In this document: one piece after another, positions 53,051-61,676 of the stretch | How positions within the stretch are numbered: the first letter of the stretch is position 1 | How the letters are laid out: each line of letters starts with the position of its first letter | NCBI GenBank assembly: GCA_025057115.1 | Contig: JANWWZ010000011.1 | Span: 27,820 to 91,819 of the forward strand | DNA from: Bernardetiaceae bacterium | GTDB taxonomy: Bacteria; Bacteroidota; Bacteroidia; Cytophagales; Thermoflexibacteraceae | Direction of reading: 5' to 3' | Length of the DNA stretch: 64,000 bases | The notes under the pieces: model-generated | What the model was told of the DNA's origin: nothing | Seen by the model: only the letters and a program-made list of their open reading frames with translations | The model's database searches: none | Program-made: the position numbers and the translations under genes

Positions 53051-53422
53051 CTAATCTTCTGGGTAGGGAATAAATACAAACTTGGTGAATTCAGGGTCGA
53101 TGACAAACAGACAGGCATATTCTTCGGGATTTTTATATGCCGCCTTGAAGTCATCAGATAGTTCTACATCTACCAGACCGCGCTCTACAAACTCACTGAG
53201 GAAAGAAGCATAATAGTTCCATTGATTTTGCAGCCTTCCACTGGGGATGAGCAAGGCGCCAATAGGTTGGTTTTCTTTACACATGGGGAAAATAGGATAA
53301 TCCGAAATGCCGCGCTTTTTGATTTGGTAAGCTGCTTCGTAAATAATATCGGCTACCTTGACAAAATCTTGGCTAATAGTTCCTAAATATTTGCCATTAA
53401 GTTCCGGATCGTTGGCGTACAT
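53051..53422 (-). CDS. Conserved hypothetical protein, 123 aa
   Basis: I do not recognise a named family. The protein is soluble, acidic and lacks a signal peptide. Blocks such as DFVKVADIIYEAAYQIKKRG, IFPMCKENQPIGALLI and EYACLFVIDPEFTKFVFIPYP suggest a compact alpha/beta domain. It lies three bases upstream of ruvA on the same strand, so the two are co-expressed. Confidence 0.72.
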   Translation of the reverse strand: MYANDPELNGKYLGTISQDFVKVADIIYEAAYQIKKRGISDYPIFPMCKENQPIGALLIPSGRLQNQWNYYASFLSEFVERGLVDVELSDDFKAAYKNPEEYACLFVIDPEFTKFVFIPYPED

Positions 53423-53450
53423 GCCTTTGGTTTTTTAGCAAAATGCAAAA

Positions 53451-53900
53451 TTAACGTTTTTTAGTCAGCTGGAAACCGTTTCCTTCGATTTTGATACTTC
53501 CGTCTGACTGTTTACTAATGGTAGCCTCCCCCATCAAGCGATGCGCCATGAAAATAGAGAAATTTCTCAAATCTATTTCGCCAAAGCCGTACATGTTCTG
53601 TTGCCTTTGTTGCATGAAACCCTTGAAGTGAAACATAACTCGATATTTCAGTGTAGGGCGAAGCTCGTAAATGGTAACCCTTACCGGTTCAGGTGTTTGA
53701 CTACAAGTAACACTTCCAAAGTACTCTCCTTCCAGTTCGGAAGCAAGTCGACTATTTGCCGAAGGAATAACAGGCGGGCTGTGAGTAAGGATTGGCTTTC
53801 TTGTCAAGAAAGGCAAAATGAAAAAGTCGTATAGCCCTACCACTACAAGGGCAATAACTACCGTTGAAAGAATCTTGAGAAAAATTCGGAAAAATTTCAT
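53451..53900 (-). CDS. Hypothetical membrane-anchored protein, 149 aa
   Basis: One N-terminal helix (FLKILSTVVIALVVVGLYDFFIL) and a beta-rich exported domain of about 100 residues (LEGEYFGSVTCSQTPEPVRVTIYEL, in part; YRVMFHFKGFMQQ). No family recognised. It is six bases from the amidase gene upstream and 28 from the gene at 53422 downstream, all on the minus strand. Confidence 0.65.
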   Translation of the reverse strand: MKFFRIFLKILSTVVIALVVVGLYDFFILPFLTRKPILTHSPPVIPSANSRLASELEGEYFGSVTCSQTPEPVRVTIYELRPTLKYRVMFHFKGFMQQRQQNMYGFGEIDLRNFSIFMAHRLMGEATISKQSDGSIKIEGNGFQLTKKR

Positions 53901-53906
53901 GGTTTG

Positions 53907-54557
53907 CTAATTGTTGGTTAAGCCAATTCTACTCCAGTCGAAAAGGCTGCCAGGGTCTGTTTTCCGCTTAGGAGCGTACTGATCATGTCCAACAATATGC
54001 CATCTATCGCGCTTTATTTGAGGATGGCGGCGGCAGATGTCATCAATTAACCACGATAAACTCCAGTACTGTGCTTGAGTAAAACCGATGTGATTTTTGT
54101 TTAGTCGGTTGTATTCTTCTGCGGAGAGATAAGCGGACATTTCTTGCTGGGTGCCAATGGCCATCAATTCAATGCCAATCGAGCAGGAGTTGAAGCTATT
54201 TTCCAAGTAAGGAGGAAAAGGCAATTTACCTTTTCCAGCGTGATAGGCAATTCGGTTTTCTTTTACCAGTTGATAAATAGTCCCATCGCGAGCAATGAGG
54301 TAGTGAGCTGAAACTCCATAGTCTTCAAAAATCTGACAAATGGAAGCAAGGTCATAGGGATTAGTGGGATGTTGTTTGACTGCACTGCAGAAATGAATCA
54401 TTATATGAGTAACGGGCTGGCTGCTTGGGCGCGGAGCAGAACAGTGCTCTGGGAGCAAACGCTTTACTACAACAGGTTGACTTTTTGCCCAACAAGCAAG
54501 GCAACAAATCGCACTTACATTTAAAACAAGCCGCTTAACTTTGGACATTGCGTTCAT
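53907..54557 (-). CDS. N-acetylmuramoyl-L-alanine amidase (Amidase_2 type)
   Basis: 216 residues from the ATG at 54557 (54548 is also possible), giving a signal peptide (VKRLVLNVSAICCLACWAKS). The zinc amidase domain has THIMIHFCSA (first His), NRIAYHAGKG (His), CSIGIELMA and WHIVGHDQYAPKRKTDPG (final His and Asp). It cuts the bond between muramic acid and the peptide in the cell wall. Only about 20 bases separate its start from that of the divergent ABC gene. Confidence 0.88.
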   Translation of the reverse strand: MNAMSKVKRLVLNVSAICCLACWAKSQPVVVKRLLPEHCSAPRPSSQPVTHIMIHFCSAVKQHPTNPYDLASICQIFEDYGVSAHYLIARDGTIYQLVKENRIAYHAGKGKLPFPPYLENSFNSCSIGIELMAIGTQQEMSAYLSAEEYNRLNKNHIGFTQAQYWSLSWLIDDICRRHPQIKRDRWHIVGHDQYAPKRKTDPGSLFDWSRIGLTNN

Positions 54558-54576
54558 AGTGTGCGGTTTACAACAT

Positions 54577-55251
54577 ATGTTAGACGTCATTTTGCAAGTA
54601 GAAAATTTAAGCAAAACTTACCAGACTCGCCAGAAAAGTCTCACTGTATTGCGCCAAATTAGCTTTTGCGCAGCGGTAGGAGAATCTTTAGCTATTGTAG
54701 GACCCTCTGGCAGCGGAAAGACTACTTTATTAGGGCTTTGTGCAGGGTTAGACGTTCCCACTACTGGCTCGGTAATACTTAACGGACAGCCATTGCAAGC
54801 CATGAGCGAAGATGCGCGAGCTCACTTGCGCACTCAATACGTAGGATTTATCTTCCAAAATTTTCAACTGCTTCCTACCTTAACGGCTTTGGAAAACGTC
54901 ATGGTACCTATGGAGCTAAAGCGGATGAAAAACATACGCTCCCAAGCAATGGAACTGCTGAAAAAGGTAGGACTCGCTGACCGCTACGACCATTATCCCG
55001 CCCAACTTTCTGGCGGAGAGCAACAGCGCGTAGCTATTGCGCGGGCTTTTGCCAATCAACCTAAAATACTTTTTGCAGACGAACCCACAGGCAACTTAGA
55101 TGAAGAAACAGGAAAAATAATCGAAGACCTCATTTTTGAAATCAACCAAAAAGCCCAAACGACTCTTATCTTAGTTACCCACAATCTAGCCTTAGCCAGC
55201 AGAACTAACCGCATCATTAGGCTTCAAGGGGGTAAGATGGTGGAAAACTGA
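54577..55251 (+). CDS. LolD-like ABC transporter ATPase
   Basis: 224 residues. Walker A is GPSGSGKTTLLGL (about 40-52), the signature LSGGEQQRVAIARA near 143 and Walker B ILFADEPTGNLDEETG near 163. Length and sequence fit the LolD/MacB/FtsE group, which release lipoproteins or act with FtsX-like permeases. The permease is not adjacent. The start at 54577 is the first ATG with a proper N-terminus. Confidence 0.92.
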   Translation: MLDVILQVENLSKTYQTRQKSLTVLRQISFCAAVGESLAIVGPSGSGKTTLLGLCAGLDVPTTGSVILNGQPLQAMSEDARAHLRTQYVGFIFQNFQLLPTLTALENVMVPMELKRMKNIRSQAMELLKKVGLADRYDHYPAQLSGGEQQRVAIARAFANQPKILFADEPTGNLDEETGKIIEDLIFEINQKAQTTLILVTHNLALASRTNRIIRLQGGKMVEN

Positions 55252-55294
55252 CAACAGCGACATCCTGTACTTGGTAGCGAAAAAAACAAAAACA

Positions 55295-55336
55295 CTTGCC
55301 AAAAAATGCCCCCTTGAAGTAAGGGAATTTGCCAAG
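55295..55336 (-). terminator. Hairpin between convergent ABC and lepA genes
   Basis: Nested imperfect inverted repeat: outer CTTGCCAAA with TTTGCCAAG (one mismatch) and inner CCCTT with AAGGG. On the minus strand the inner stem is followed by GGCATTTTTT, so it would mainly end the lepA transcript. Low certainty. Confidence 0.35.
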
Positions 55337-55435
55337 CAAGTATGACAAAAAATCATCGACCAGTATTGCTCAGCTGGCTTGCAAGGAGCTTATTTTACTG
55401 GTTTTCAACAGCTTACGAAAAGCCATCGAGTTACC

Positions 55436-57223
55436 TTAGTTGATTTTCAAAATTGCCATGAAGGCTTCTTGAGGAACCTCCACGCTACCTATTTGACGCA
55501 TGCGCTTTTTGCCTTCTTTTTGTTTTTCCAGCAGTTTTCGCTTGCGGGTAATGTCGCCGCCGTAGCATTTGGCAAGTACGTTTTTGCGCAAGGCTTTGAT
55601 GGTTTCGCGCGCAATGACTTTTCCGCCAATGGCTGCCTGAATGGCAATTTCAAATTGTTGGCGCGGCAAGAGTTCTTTGAGTTTTTCGCAGAGTTTTTTG
55701 CCCCATTGGTAAGCCTTTTCGCGGTGTACAATTGCTGAAAGGGCATCCACTCGGTCACCATTGAGCAAAATATCCAGCTTGACCATATCCGATTCGCGAT
55801 AGCCAATTAATTCATAGTCTAAAGAGGCATAGCCGCGCGAGATGGATTTGAGTTTATCGAAGAAATCAAATACCATTTCGGACAGGGGCATTTCAAAGAT
55901 CATTTCCACGCGGTCAGTAGTGAGGTAGGATTGAGAAATCAAAATGCCGCGCTTGTCAATGCAAAGTTTCATGATAGGACCGATGTACTCGGCTTTGGTA
56001 ATAATTTGCGCTTTAATGTAGGGTTCCTCTACCCAATCCAACGTGCTAGGGTCAGGCATATCGGAAGGAGCATTGACCACTACCATTTCGCCTTTTTTAG
56101 TGTAGGCATGAAAAGAAACCGACGGCACTGTAATCAACACAGTCATGCCAAACTCTCGCTCAAGCCGCTCTTGTACTATTTCCATGTGCAGCATGCCTAA
56201 AAATCCGCACCGATAGCCGAATCCTAATGCTGCAGAACTTTCTGGTTCCCAGACCAAAGCAGCGTCGTTGAGTTGTAATTTTTCTAGTGAAGAGCGCAAT
56301 TCTTCCAGCTCAGCAGTGTCCACAGGATAAATACCTGCAAACACCATTGGTTTGACTTCTGAAAATCCCTTGATAGCCTCTTGGCAAGGGTTGTGAACGT
56401 GAGTAATAGTATCTCCTACTTTTACTTCGCGTGCAGACTTGATTCCTGAAATGAGATAGCCTACGTTACCCGCTGAAAGCTCTTGACAAGGTTCGTGCTT
56501 TAGTTTGAGAATGCCGATTTCTTCGGCGGTGTATTCGCGACCAGTGTTGAAAAATTTTACTTTATCACCTTTGCGGATAGTGCCGTTTACAACTCGGAAA
56601 ATTACTTCTACTCCTCGGTAACTATTGAAAACAGAATCAAAAATTAGGGCTTGCAGAGGCGCCTCGGCATCGCCCTTAGGAGGAGGAATGCGTTCCACTA
56701 TAGCATCTAAAATTTCCTTGATGCCGATGCCTTCTTTGCCACTAGCAGGTATGATTTCTTCGCGCTTGCAACCCAACAAATCTACCATTTGGTCTTTGAC
56801 TTCTTCTATCATCGCCCCAGGCAAATCTATTTTATTGAGCACAGGAATGATGGTGAGGTTGTTGTTAAGGGCTAAAAATAAGTTAGAAATAGTCTGGGCT
56901 TCAATGCCTTGCGAAGCATCTACCAAAAGCAGCGCCCCTTCGCAAGCAGCAATAGACCTAGAAACTTCGTAGGAAAAATCCACATGTCCTGGGGTATCGA
57001 TCAAGTTGAGAATGTAGGTTTGTCCTTTGTATTCATAATTCATTTGGATAGCATGGCTCTTGATAGTGATGCCGCGCTCGCGCTCTAGGTCCATGCTGTC
57101 TAGAAGTTGGTCTTGCATTTCCCGCTCTGCTACTGTGTGGGTGTATTCTAACAAGCGGTCGGCGAGAGTGCTTTTTCCGTGGTCAATATGGGCGATGATA
57201 CAAAAATTGCGAATATTCTTCAT
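55436..57223 (-). CDS. lepA: Elongation factor 4
   Basis: 595 residues, the normal LepA length. GTPase motifs: [14 protein letters not shown] (G1), RERGIT (G2), DTPGHVDF (G3) and NKIDLP (G4). The C-terminus has the LepA-specific domain ([18 protein letters not shown]). It binds stalled ribosomes and helps them to recover under stress or during assembly. A TAATTTTG box on the minus strand ends four bases before the ATG. Confidence 0.97.
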   Translation of the reverse strand: MKNIRNFCIIAHIDHGKSTLADRLLEYTHTVAEREMQDQLLDSMDLERERGITIKSHAIQMNYEYKGQTYILNLIDTPGHVDFSYEVSRSIAACEGALLLVDASQGIEAQTISNLFLALNNNLTIIPVLNKIDLPGAMIEEVKDQMVDLLGCKREEIIPASGKEGIGIKEILDAIVERIPPPKGDAEAPLQALIFDSVFNSYRGVEVIFRVVNGTIRKGDKVKFFNTGREYTAEEIGILKLKHEPCQELSAGNVGYLISGIKSAREVKVGDTITHVHNPCQEAIKGFSEVKPMVFAGIYPVDTAELEELRSSLEKLQLNDAALVWEPESSAALGFGYRCGFLGMLHMEIVQERLEREFGMTVLITVPSVSFHAYTKKGEMVVVNAPSDMPDPSTLDWVEEPYIKAQIITKAEYIGPIMKLCIDKRGILISQSYLTTDRVEMIFEMPLSEMVFDFFDKLKSISRGYASLDYELIGYRESDMVKLDILLNGDRVDALSAIVHREKAYQWGKKLCEKLKELLPRQQFEIAIQAAIGGKVIARETIKALRKNVLAKCYGGDITRKRKLLEKQKEGKKRMRQIGSVEVPQEAFMAILKIN

Positions 57224-57227
57224 AGTG

Positions 57228-57235
57228 CAAAATTA
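57228..57235 (-). promoter_or_regulatory. Candidate -7 box for lepA
   Basis: TAATTTTG on the minus strand matches TAnnTTTG and ends four bases before the lepA ATG. The -33 element is unclear. Confidence 0.35.
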
Positions 57236-57394
57236 GCGTGAAACTAGCAATATAACCCGAAGTAGCCAATAGGGTTTTACGCTCAAGGATGGACCATTAG
57301 CTATAGACAAAAAAATTAGCCGTCGCTTGCAACGCATGGCAATCAACGGCATAAAATGTAAAATTAATTTAATGCAAGACAACAAGGCAAATGC

Positions 57395-58009
57395 TTAATT
57401 AACACCGATAGCACTGAGTATTTCTTGGCTCATGGGCTTTACTGACGAGCCGAACATCTTTATCAACTCGCCATTTTCATTGACTAAATACTTGGTAAAA
57501 TTCCATTTGGGGGATTCGTTATTCCAACCATTGAGTTCTTTAGTGGAAAGCCAGCGATACAGTGGGTGCATATCTTCTCCCTTAACGGAAATTTTTTCAA
57601 ACATCAAAAAACTTACTCCGTAGTTTTTGCGGCAAAATTCGGCGATTTCAGCATTGGTGCCTGGCTCTTGATTGCCAAAGTTATTAGCAGGAAAGCCCAG
57701 CACAGTTACCTTGTCGCCATACCTGCGATGCAACTCCTCCAATTCAGCGTATTGAGGAGTATAGCCACACTTGGAAGCTACATTGACAAGCAAGACTTTT
57801 TTGCCTTTGAAACGGCTAAAGTCTACTTCGTTACCGTTGATATCCCGCATTTTGAAGTCATAAAAAGAAGGTTTGTTTTGCATACTGCTCACAGGTTGGG
57901 TAGTTTCAGGTTGGGAAGGGGTTTTGCTCACTTCTGTGCAAGCATTTAGAAGTAGCAGAGCACCTAAAAGGGTGTACACCATCATACTAATTAAACTAAG
58001 TTTTGTCAT
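57395..58009 (-). CDS. Glutathione-peroxidase-family thiol peroxidase lipoprotein
   Basis: 204 residues from the ATG at 58009. The signal ends at a lipobox LLNAC near residue 24. NVASKCGYTPQYAELEELH has the peroxidatic Cys, FPANNFGNQEPG the Gln and KWNFTKYLV the Trp of the catalytic triad. A second Cys in AEIAEFCRKNYG suggests a thioredoxin-linked, not glutathione-linked, mechanism. It would remove peroxides in the periplasm. Confidence 0.9.
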   Translation of the reverse strand: MTKLSLISMMVYTLLGALLLLNACTEVSKTPSQPETTQPVSSMQNKPSFYDFKMRDINGNEVDFSRFKGKKVLLVNVASKCGYTPQYAELEELHRRYGDKVTVLGFPANNFGNQEPGTNAEIAEFCRKNYGVSFLMFEKISVKGEDMHPLYRWLSTKELNGWNNESPKWNFTKYLVNENGELIKMFGSSVKPMSQEILSAIGVN

Positions 58010-58106
58010 ATAACAAGGTGGATTGGGATATTGTTTAAGGTTGCCAGTGTGCGCCATCGGGGAGTTAAGCGCGATAAACTAACATTCAAAATGCTAATAT
58101 TTTTGG

Positions 58107-59240
58107 CTAAATAGCACTTTTTGTCGATTGCAAGTCGCTATAAAAAGATTTTTCAGTGGCTTCCGAGTAGCGTATAGCTTGCTGGCGAAAGTTTTCGTAG
58201 GATTCATACACTTTTTTGCTCAAGGGATCGGTAGCAATCATTTCTCGAATTACCTCGAGAAGTTTTTCCCTCATGACAGAAAGTACCTCAGGCGGGAAGC
58301 GGCGCAACTCTTTTTTTTCTTCTTTGATTATTTTTTCTAAGTATGCTGCATTGCGAGCCTCAATTTGGGCAAAAATAGTGGTGTGTAAGTACATCATCGC
58401 TGCTTCTAAGATGGCTTGCAGATCTGGGGGCAGTTCTTCAAAAGCATTTCGATTGACCAACGTTTCTAATGGAGTACCAGGTTCTTGCCAACCAGGGTAG
58501 TAGTAATACTTAGCCACGCGATGCAATCCCAACAAATAGTCGTGGAAAGGGCCAATCCACTCGCAAGCATCGATAACGCCGCGCTCTAGATTGGTGTAAA
58601 TTTCTCCACCGGCAACGCTGATAGTAGAACCTCCTATTTTTTTGATCACTTTGCCTCCCAGTCCTGGAATGCGCATGATGAGCCCTTGAAAGTCAGTAAG
58701 GCTATTTATTTCTCGGTTAAACCAACCTCCCATTTGCATGCCTGTACAGCCTCCTAGATAGGGAATAATGTTGAAAGGAGCGTAAGTTTGGCGCCAGAGC
58801 TCCAGCCCTCCTCCTGCCAAAATCCAAGCTATCATTTGTTGGGAATTCATGCCGAAGGGAATAGAAGCAAAAAACTGCGAGGCTTGTACGCGCCCTGCCC
58901 AGTAATAAGGAGCTGAATGCCCCATCTGAATAGCATTCATGCTAACTGCCTCAAACACCTCATAAGCAGGAATGAGCTCTCCGGCTCCATAAACTTGGAT
59001 TTGAATTCTTCCATCGCTCATTTTTTCTACTAACTTGGCAAAATTATCCACATTTTCGCCTAGCACTGGAAAATGCGGAGGCCAAGTAGTGGCCATTTTC
59101 CAACGAAAAACTTTGTCGCTTTTGCGGCTGGCTTGCGACTGCTGGTTGGTAGTCTGTTTGCAAGCAGCTAAAAAACTACTGGTACCTACTGCTACTGCAA
59201 CGCCTTTTTTGATAAATTCTCGTCTTTGTAAAGTGTCCAT
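58107..59240 (-). CDS. TRAP transporter substrate-binding protein (DctP family)
   Basis: 377 residues. The N-terminus LQRREFIKKGVAVAVG is a twin-arginine signal, followed by a Cys (SFLAACKQ) that could be lipid-modified. The binding protein has WKMATTWPPHFPVLGENVDNFAK near 47-70, VYGAGELIPAYEVFEAV, GWFNREINSLTDFQGL (Arg in the ligand site) and NLERGVIDACEWIGPFHDY. Such proteins hand carboxylates or amino acids to a DctQM membrane pair. No DctQ or DctM gene is in the window. Confidence 0.88.
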   Translation of the reverse strand: MDTLQRREFIKKGVAVAVGTSSFLAACKQTTNQQSQASRKSDKVFRWKMATTWPPHFPVLGENVDNFAKLVEKMSDGRIQIQVYGAGELIPAYEVFEAVSMNAIQMGHSAPYYWAGRVQASQFFASIPFGMNSQQMIAWILAGGGLELWRQTYAPFNIIPYLGGCTGMQMGGWFNREINSLTDFQGLIMRIPGLGGKVIKKIGGSTISVAGGEIYTNLERGVIDACEWIGPFHDYLLGLHRVAKYYYYPGWQEPGTPLETLVNRNAFEELPPDLQAILEAAMMYLHTTIFAQIEARNAAYLEKIIKEEKKELRRFPPEVLSVMREKLLEVIREMIATDPLSKKVYESYENFRQQAIRYSEATEKSFYSDLQSTKSAI

Positions 59241-59267
59241 GCGACAAATTTATTAATTTGCTTCTGT

Positions 59268-60374
59268 ATGAAGCCACTGCAGTTAAATATACTGCTGCTA
59301 ATGGTTTGCGTCATAACAATTAACTTACCTGCGCCACTGGCAGGTCAAAAGAAAGCCAAGCCAGTGCAAACTTCTCTTGTAAAGCAAGTGGCTTACAAAA
59401 GAAAAATCCCTCAAGTAAAAGTAGCTTTTCGTCCAGGGCCTAAAACTGAACTTGTACGCCCTTTGAGAGGCAAAACTATTCGCCTGGTGCTGGATCCAGG
59501 ACACGGAGGACACGACCCTGGAAAGTTGCGCAGCAGCCATCAATATAGCCATGAAAAAGATATCGCTCTGGAAATCAGTTTGTTAGTAGCAAAGTACATA
59601 GAAGAAAATCTAGATAACGTAGAGCTGTTCCACACGCGCCAAACGGATACTTACGTAAGCCTTGAAGATCGCGTGCGGCTGGCTAACGAAGCCGAAGCCG
59701 ACTTTTTTATAAGCATTCATTGCAATTCTAGTCCCCGTAGTTGGGTCAGTGGTACCCAAGTGCACATTCACGACCATGCTTTTGTGCGCAGCTTGCAACT
59801 GGCTCAAAGTATAGATGAAGAACTACGCACAAGAGCACGTCGACCCAGCCGAGGAATTTTCAATGCCCGAGACCGCCGCCATAACCTTTATGTATTGCAG
59901 TACACTACCATGCCTGGAGTGTTGATTGAAGTAGGATTTCTTTCCAATAAAGAAGAAGAAAAGTACCTCAATGATCAAAATGGCAAGGAAATCATCGCTT
60001 CAGCTATTTACCGCGGTTTGCGCAATTACTTAGTAAGCATAGGGGCAGGCGTGCGATGTAAACCCAGTAGCCCTGCTGCAAGAAAGGCATTATTGGAAGA
60101 AAAAAACAACCGCGATAAAATTCGCTACCGCGTTCAAATTACTGCTTCGGAAAAACCTATTCCGCTCAGTCATCGAGATTTTAAAAAATTAGGCATTATT
60201 GTCAAAGAATACATTTTTAATGGCGAAACTTTCCGCTACCGCTACACCGCTGGCAGTGCTTATGAAGATATCAAACAAGCTACTGAAGTAATGCGAGAAG
60301 TTCGCAAAAAAGGCTTTCCCGATGCCTGCCTAATCATAGACCCCGACCAAAGAGACAAAGCCTTGAGAAAATAA
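59268..60374 (+). CDS. N-acetylmuramoyl-L-alanine amidase (AmiC-like, Amidase_3)
   Basis: 368 residues with a signal peptide (LNILLLMVCVITINLPAPLAG). Zinc ligands are His in LDPGHGGHDPG, Glu in SHEKDIALEI and His in FISIHCNSS; the catalytic Glu is in VLIEVGFLSN. A C-terminal region of about 90 residues (IRYRVQITASEKP, YRYTAGSAYEDIKQATEV) is SPOR-like. It splits septal peptidoglycan at division. It is divergent from the TRAP gene with a 27-base gap. Confidence 0.9.
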   Translation: MKPLQLNILLLMVCVITINLPAPLAGQKKAKPVQTSLVKQVAYKRKIPQVKVAFRPGPKTELVRPLRGKTIRLVLDPGHGGHDPGKLRSSHQYSHEKDIALEISLLVAKYIEENLDNVELFHTRQTDTYVSLEDRVRLANEAEADFFISIHCNSSPRSWVSGTQVHIHDHAFVRSLQLAQSIDEELRTRARRPSRGIFNARDRRHNLYVLQYTTMPGVLIEVGFLSNKEEEKYLNDQNGKEIIASAIYRGLRNYLVSIGAGVRCKPSSPAARKALLEEKNNRDKIRYRVQITASEKPIPLSHRDFKKLGIIVKEYIFNGETFRYRYTAGSAYEDIKQATEVMREVRKKGFPDACLIIDPDQRDKALRK

Positions 60375-60423
60375 CTCCTCATTGTTGCATATCTGCACAC
60401 AAAGATGGAGCTTTGCGGTCATT

Positions 60424-60442
60424 ATTTAGAATTATTCTAAAT
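60424..60442. promoter_or_regulatory. Perfect 19-bp palindromic operator before the iron-binding lipoprotein gene
   Basis: ATTTAGAAT, one central base, ATTCTAAAT, centred at 60433 and ending 14 bases before the ATG at 60456. The TTTAGA...TCTAAA form resembles operators of iron regulators of the DtxR/MntR or Fur classes. Given the downstream iron-uptake type gene, repression by iron is the likely meaning. No regulator gene is nearby. Confidence 0.6.
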
Positions 60443-60455
60443 TACTTTTTGCCTT

Positions 60456-61505
60456 ATGAGAACCTTTTGCAAACTAGTGGCAGTTACGTTGTTAGTAGCT
60501 GCTTGTGATGGACAAAAGCAACAAGCTCAGCAGCAAGAGCAAAAAACCGATTCACTGGTGGTAAACGTATATACTCACCGCCACTACGAGGCTGACAAAG
60601 AACTTTTTGCCCAGTTTGAAAAGCAAACGGGTATCAAAGTCAATGTCAAAACAGCCAGTGCCGACGAGTTGCAAAAACTCATGGAAATGGAAGGAGACAA
60701 ATGCCCAGCAGATGTATTAATTACAGTAGATGCAGGCAGGCTAGTGCGGGCAAAAGAAAAAGGACTGCTGCAGCCAGTGCATTCTCAAGTACTCAATGCC
60801 AATATCCCTGCTCACTTGCGCGACCCAGAGGGGTACTGGTATGCCCTTACTCAACGCGCCCGCGTGATTGTGTATCACAAAGACAAAGTAAAACCTTCTG
60901 AGCTTAGTACTTACGAAGCTCTTACCTCTCCCAAGTGGAAAAAGCGCATTCTAGTGCGCTCTTCGGATAATATTTACAACCAGTCTCTATTGGCTTCTAT
61001 CATTGCCCACAAAGGCGAGGAAACCGCTTTATTGTGGGCTAAAGGCATTGTAGCAAATATGGCTCGACCTCCTAAAGGCAATGATCGCGACCAGATTTAT
61101 GCCATTGCCAACGGCGAAGGAGATATTGCCCTTGTCAATACTTACTACCTCGGACAAATGCTCAATTCCAAAGAACCCACCGACACCCTAGCAGCAAAAA
61201 AGATTGGTATTTTTTTCCCTAACCAACAAGATCGGGGAACGCATATCAACGTAAGTGGTGCTGGCGTAGCCCGCTATGCCCCTAACAAAGAAAACGCCAT
61301 TAAGTTATTGGAGTTTCTCACTTCCGATCAAGCACAACAAGTATTTGCTCAAGCCAATCAAGAGTATCCAGTAAAAACAGGGGTACCGCTTTCGAGTATC
61401 CTAGCCAGTTGGGGAAGCTTTAAAGCTGATACGCTCAATATTGCCCAGTTAGGAAAGTTGAATGCAACGGCGGTCAAAATTTTTGACATGGCAGGATGGA
61501 AGTAA
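60456..61505 (+). CDS. FbpA-like iron-binding ABC transporter lipoprotein
   Basis: 349 residues. The signal ends LLVAACDGQ, a lipobox. The binding protein has VNVYTHRHYEADKELFAQFEKQTGI, DVLITVDAGRLVRAKEKGLL, YNQSLLASIIAHKG, and ALVNTYYLGQML with the Tyr pair that binds Fe3+ in this family. It would capture iron for an ABC permease that is not in the window. A 19-bp palindrome overlaps its likely promoter. After the stop, 61506-61676 shows nothing certain. Confidence 0.88.
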   Translation: MRTFCKLVAVTLLVAACDGQKQQAQQQEQKTDSLVVNVYTHRHYEADKELFAQFEKQTGIKVNVKTASADELQKLMEMEGDKCPADVLITVDAGRLVRAKEKGLLQPVHSQVLNANIPAHLRDPEGYWYALTQRARVIVYHKDKVKPSELSTYEALTSPKWKKRILVRSSDNIYNQSLLASIIAHKGEETALLWAKGIVANMARPPKGNDRDQIYAIANGEGDIALVNTYYLGQMLNSKEPTDTLAAKKIGIFFPNQQDRGTHINVSGAGVARYAPNKENAIKLLEFLTSDQAQQVFAQANQEYPVKTGVPLSSILASWGSFKADTLNIAQLGKLNATAVKIFDMAGWK

Positions 61506-61676
61506 CATTCCGTTAAAGTACCAAATCAAGTGCGTTGAAAAAGTTCAGAAGCCCTTCATGGCAAGTTTTATTTCAAATCTTCACTTTCATAGAGCAACAC
61601 ACTCGGCTTAAAGCGGGCTAAAAATGCTAAAAACCTGTACTTTGTGCATAAAAAAATGCTATAAGAGTAGGATTAT

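Noticed and set aside
55342..55443. Possible 33-codon gene starting MTKNHRPVLL before the lepA stop
   Set aside because: No recognisable homology or promoter; it overlaps the 3' end of lepA and may be chance.
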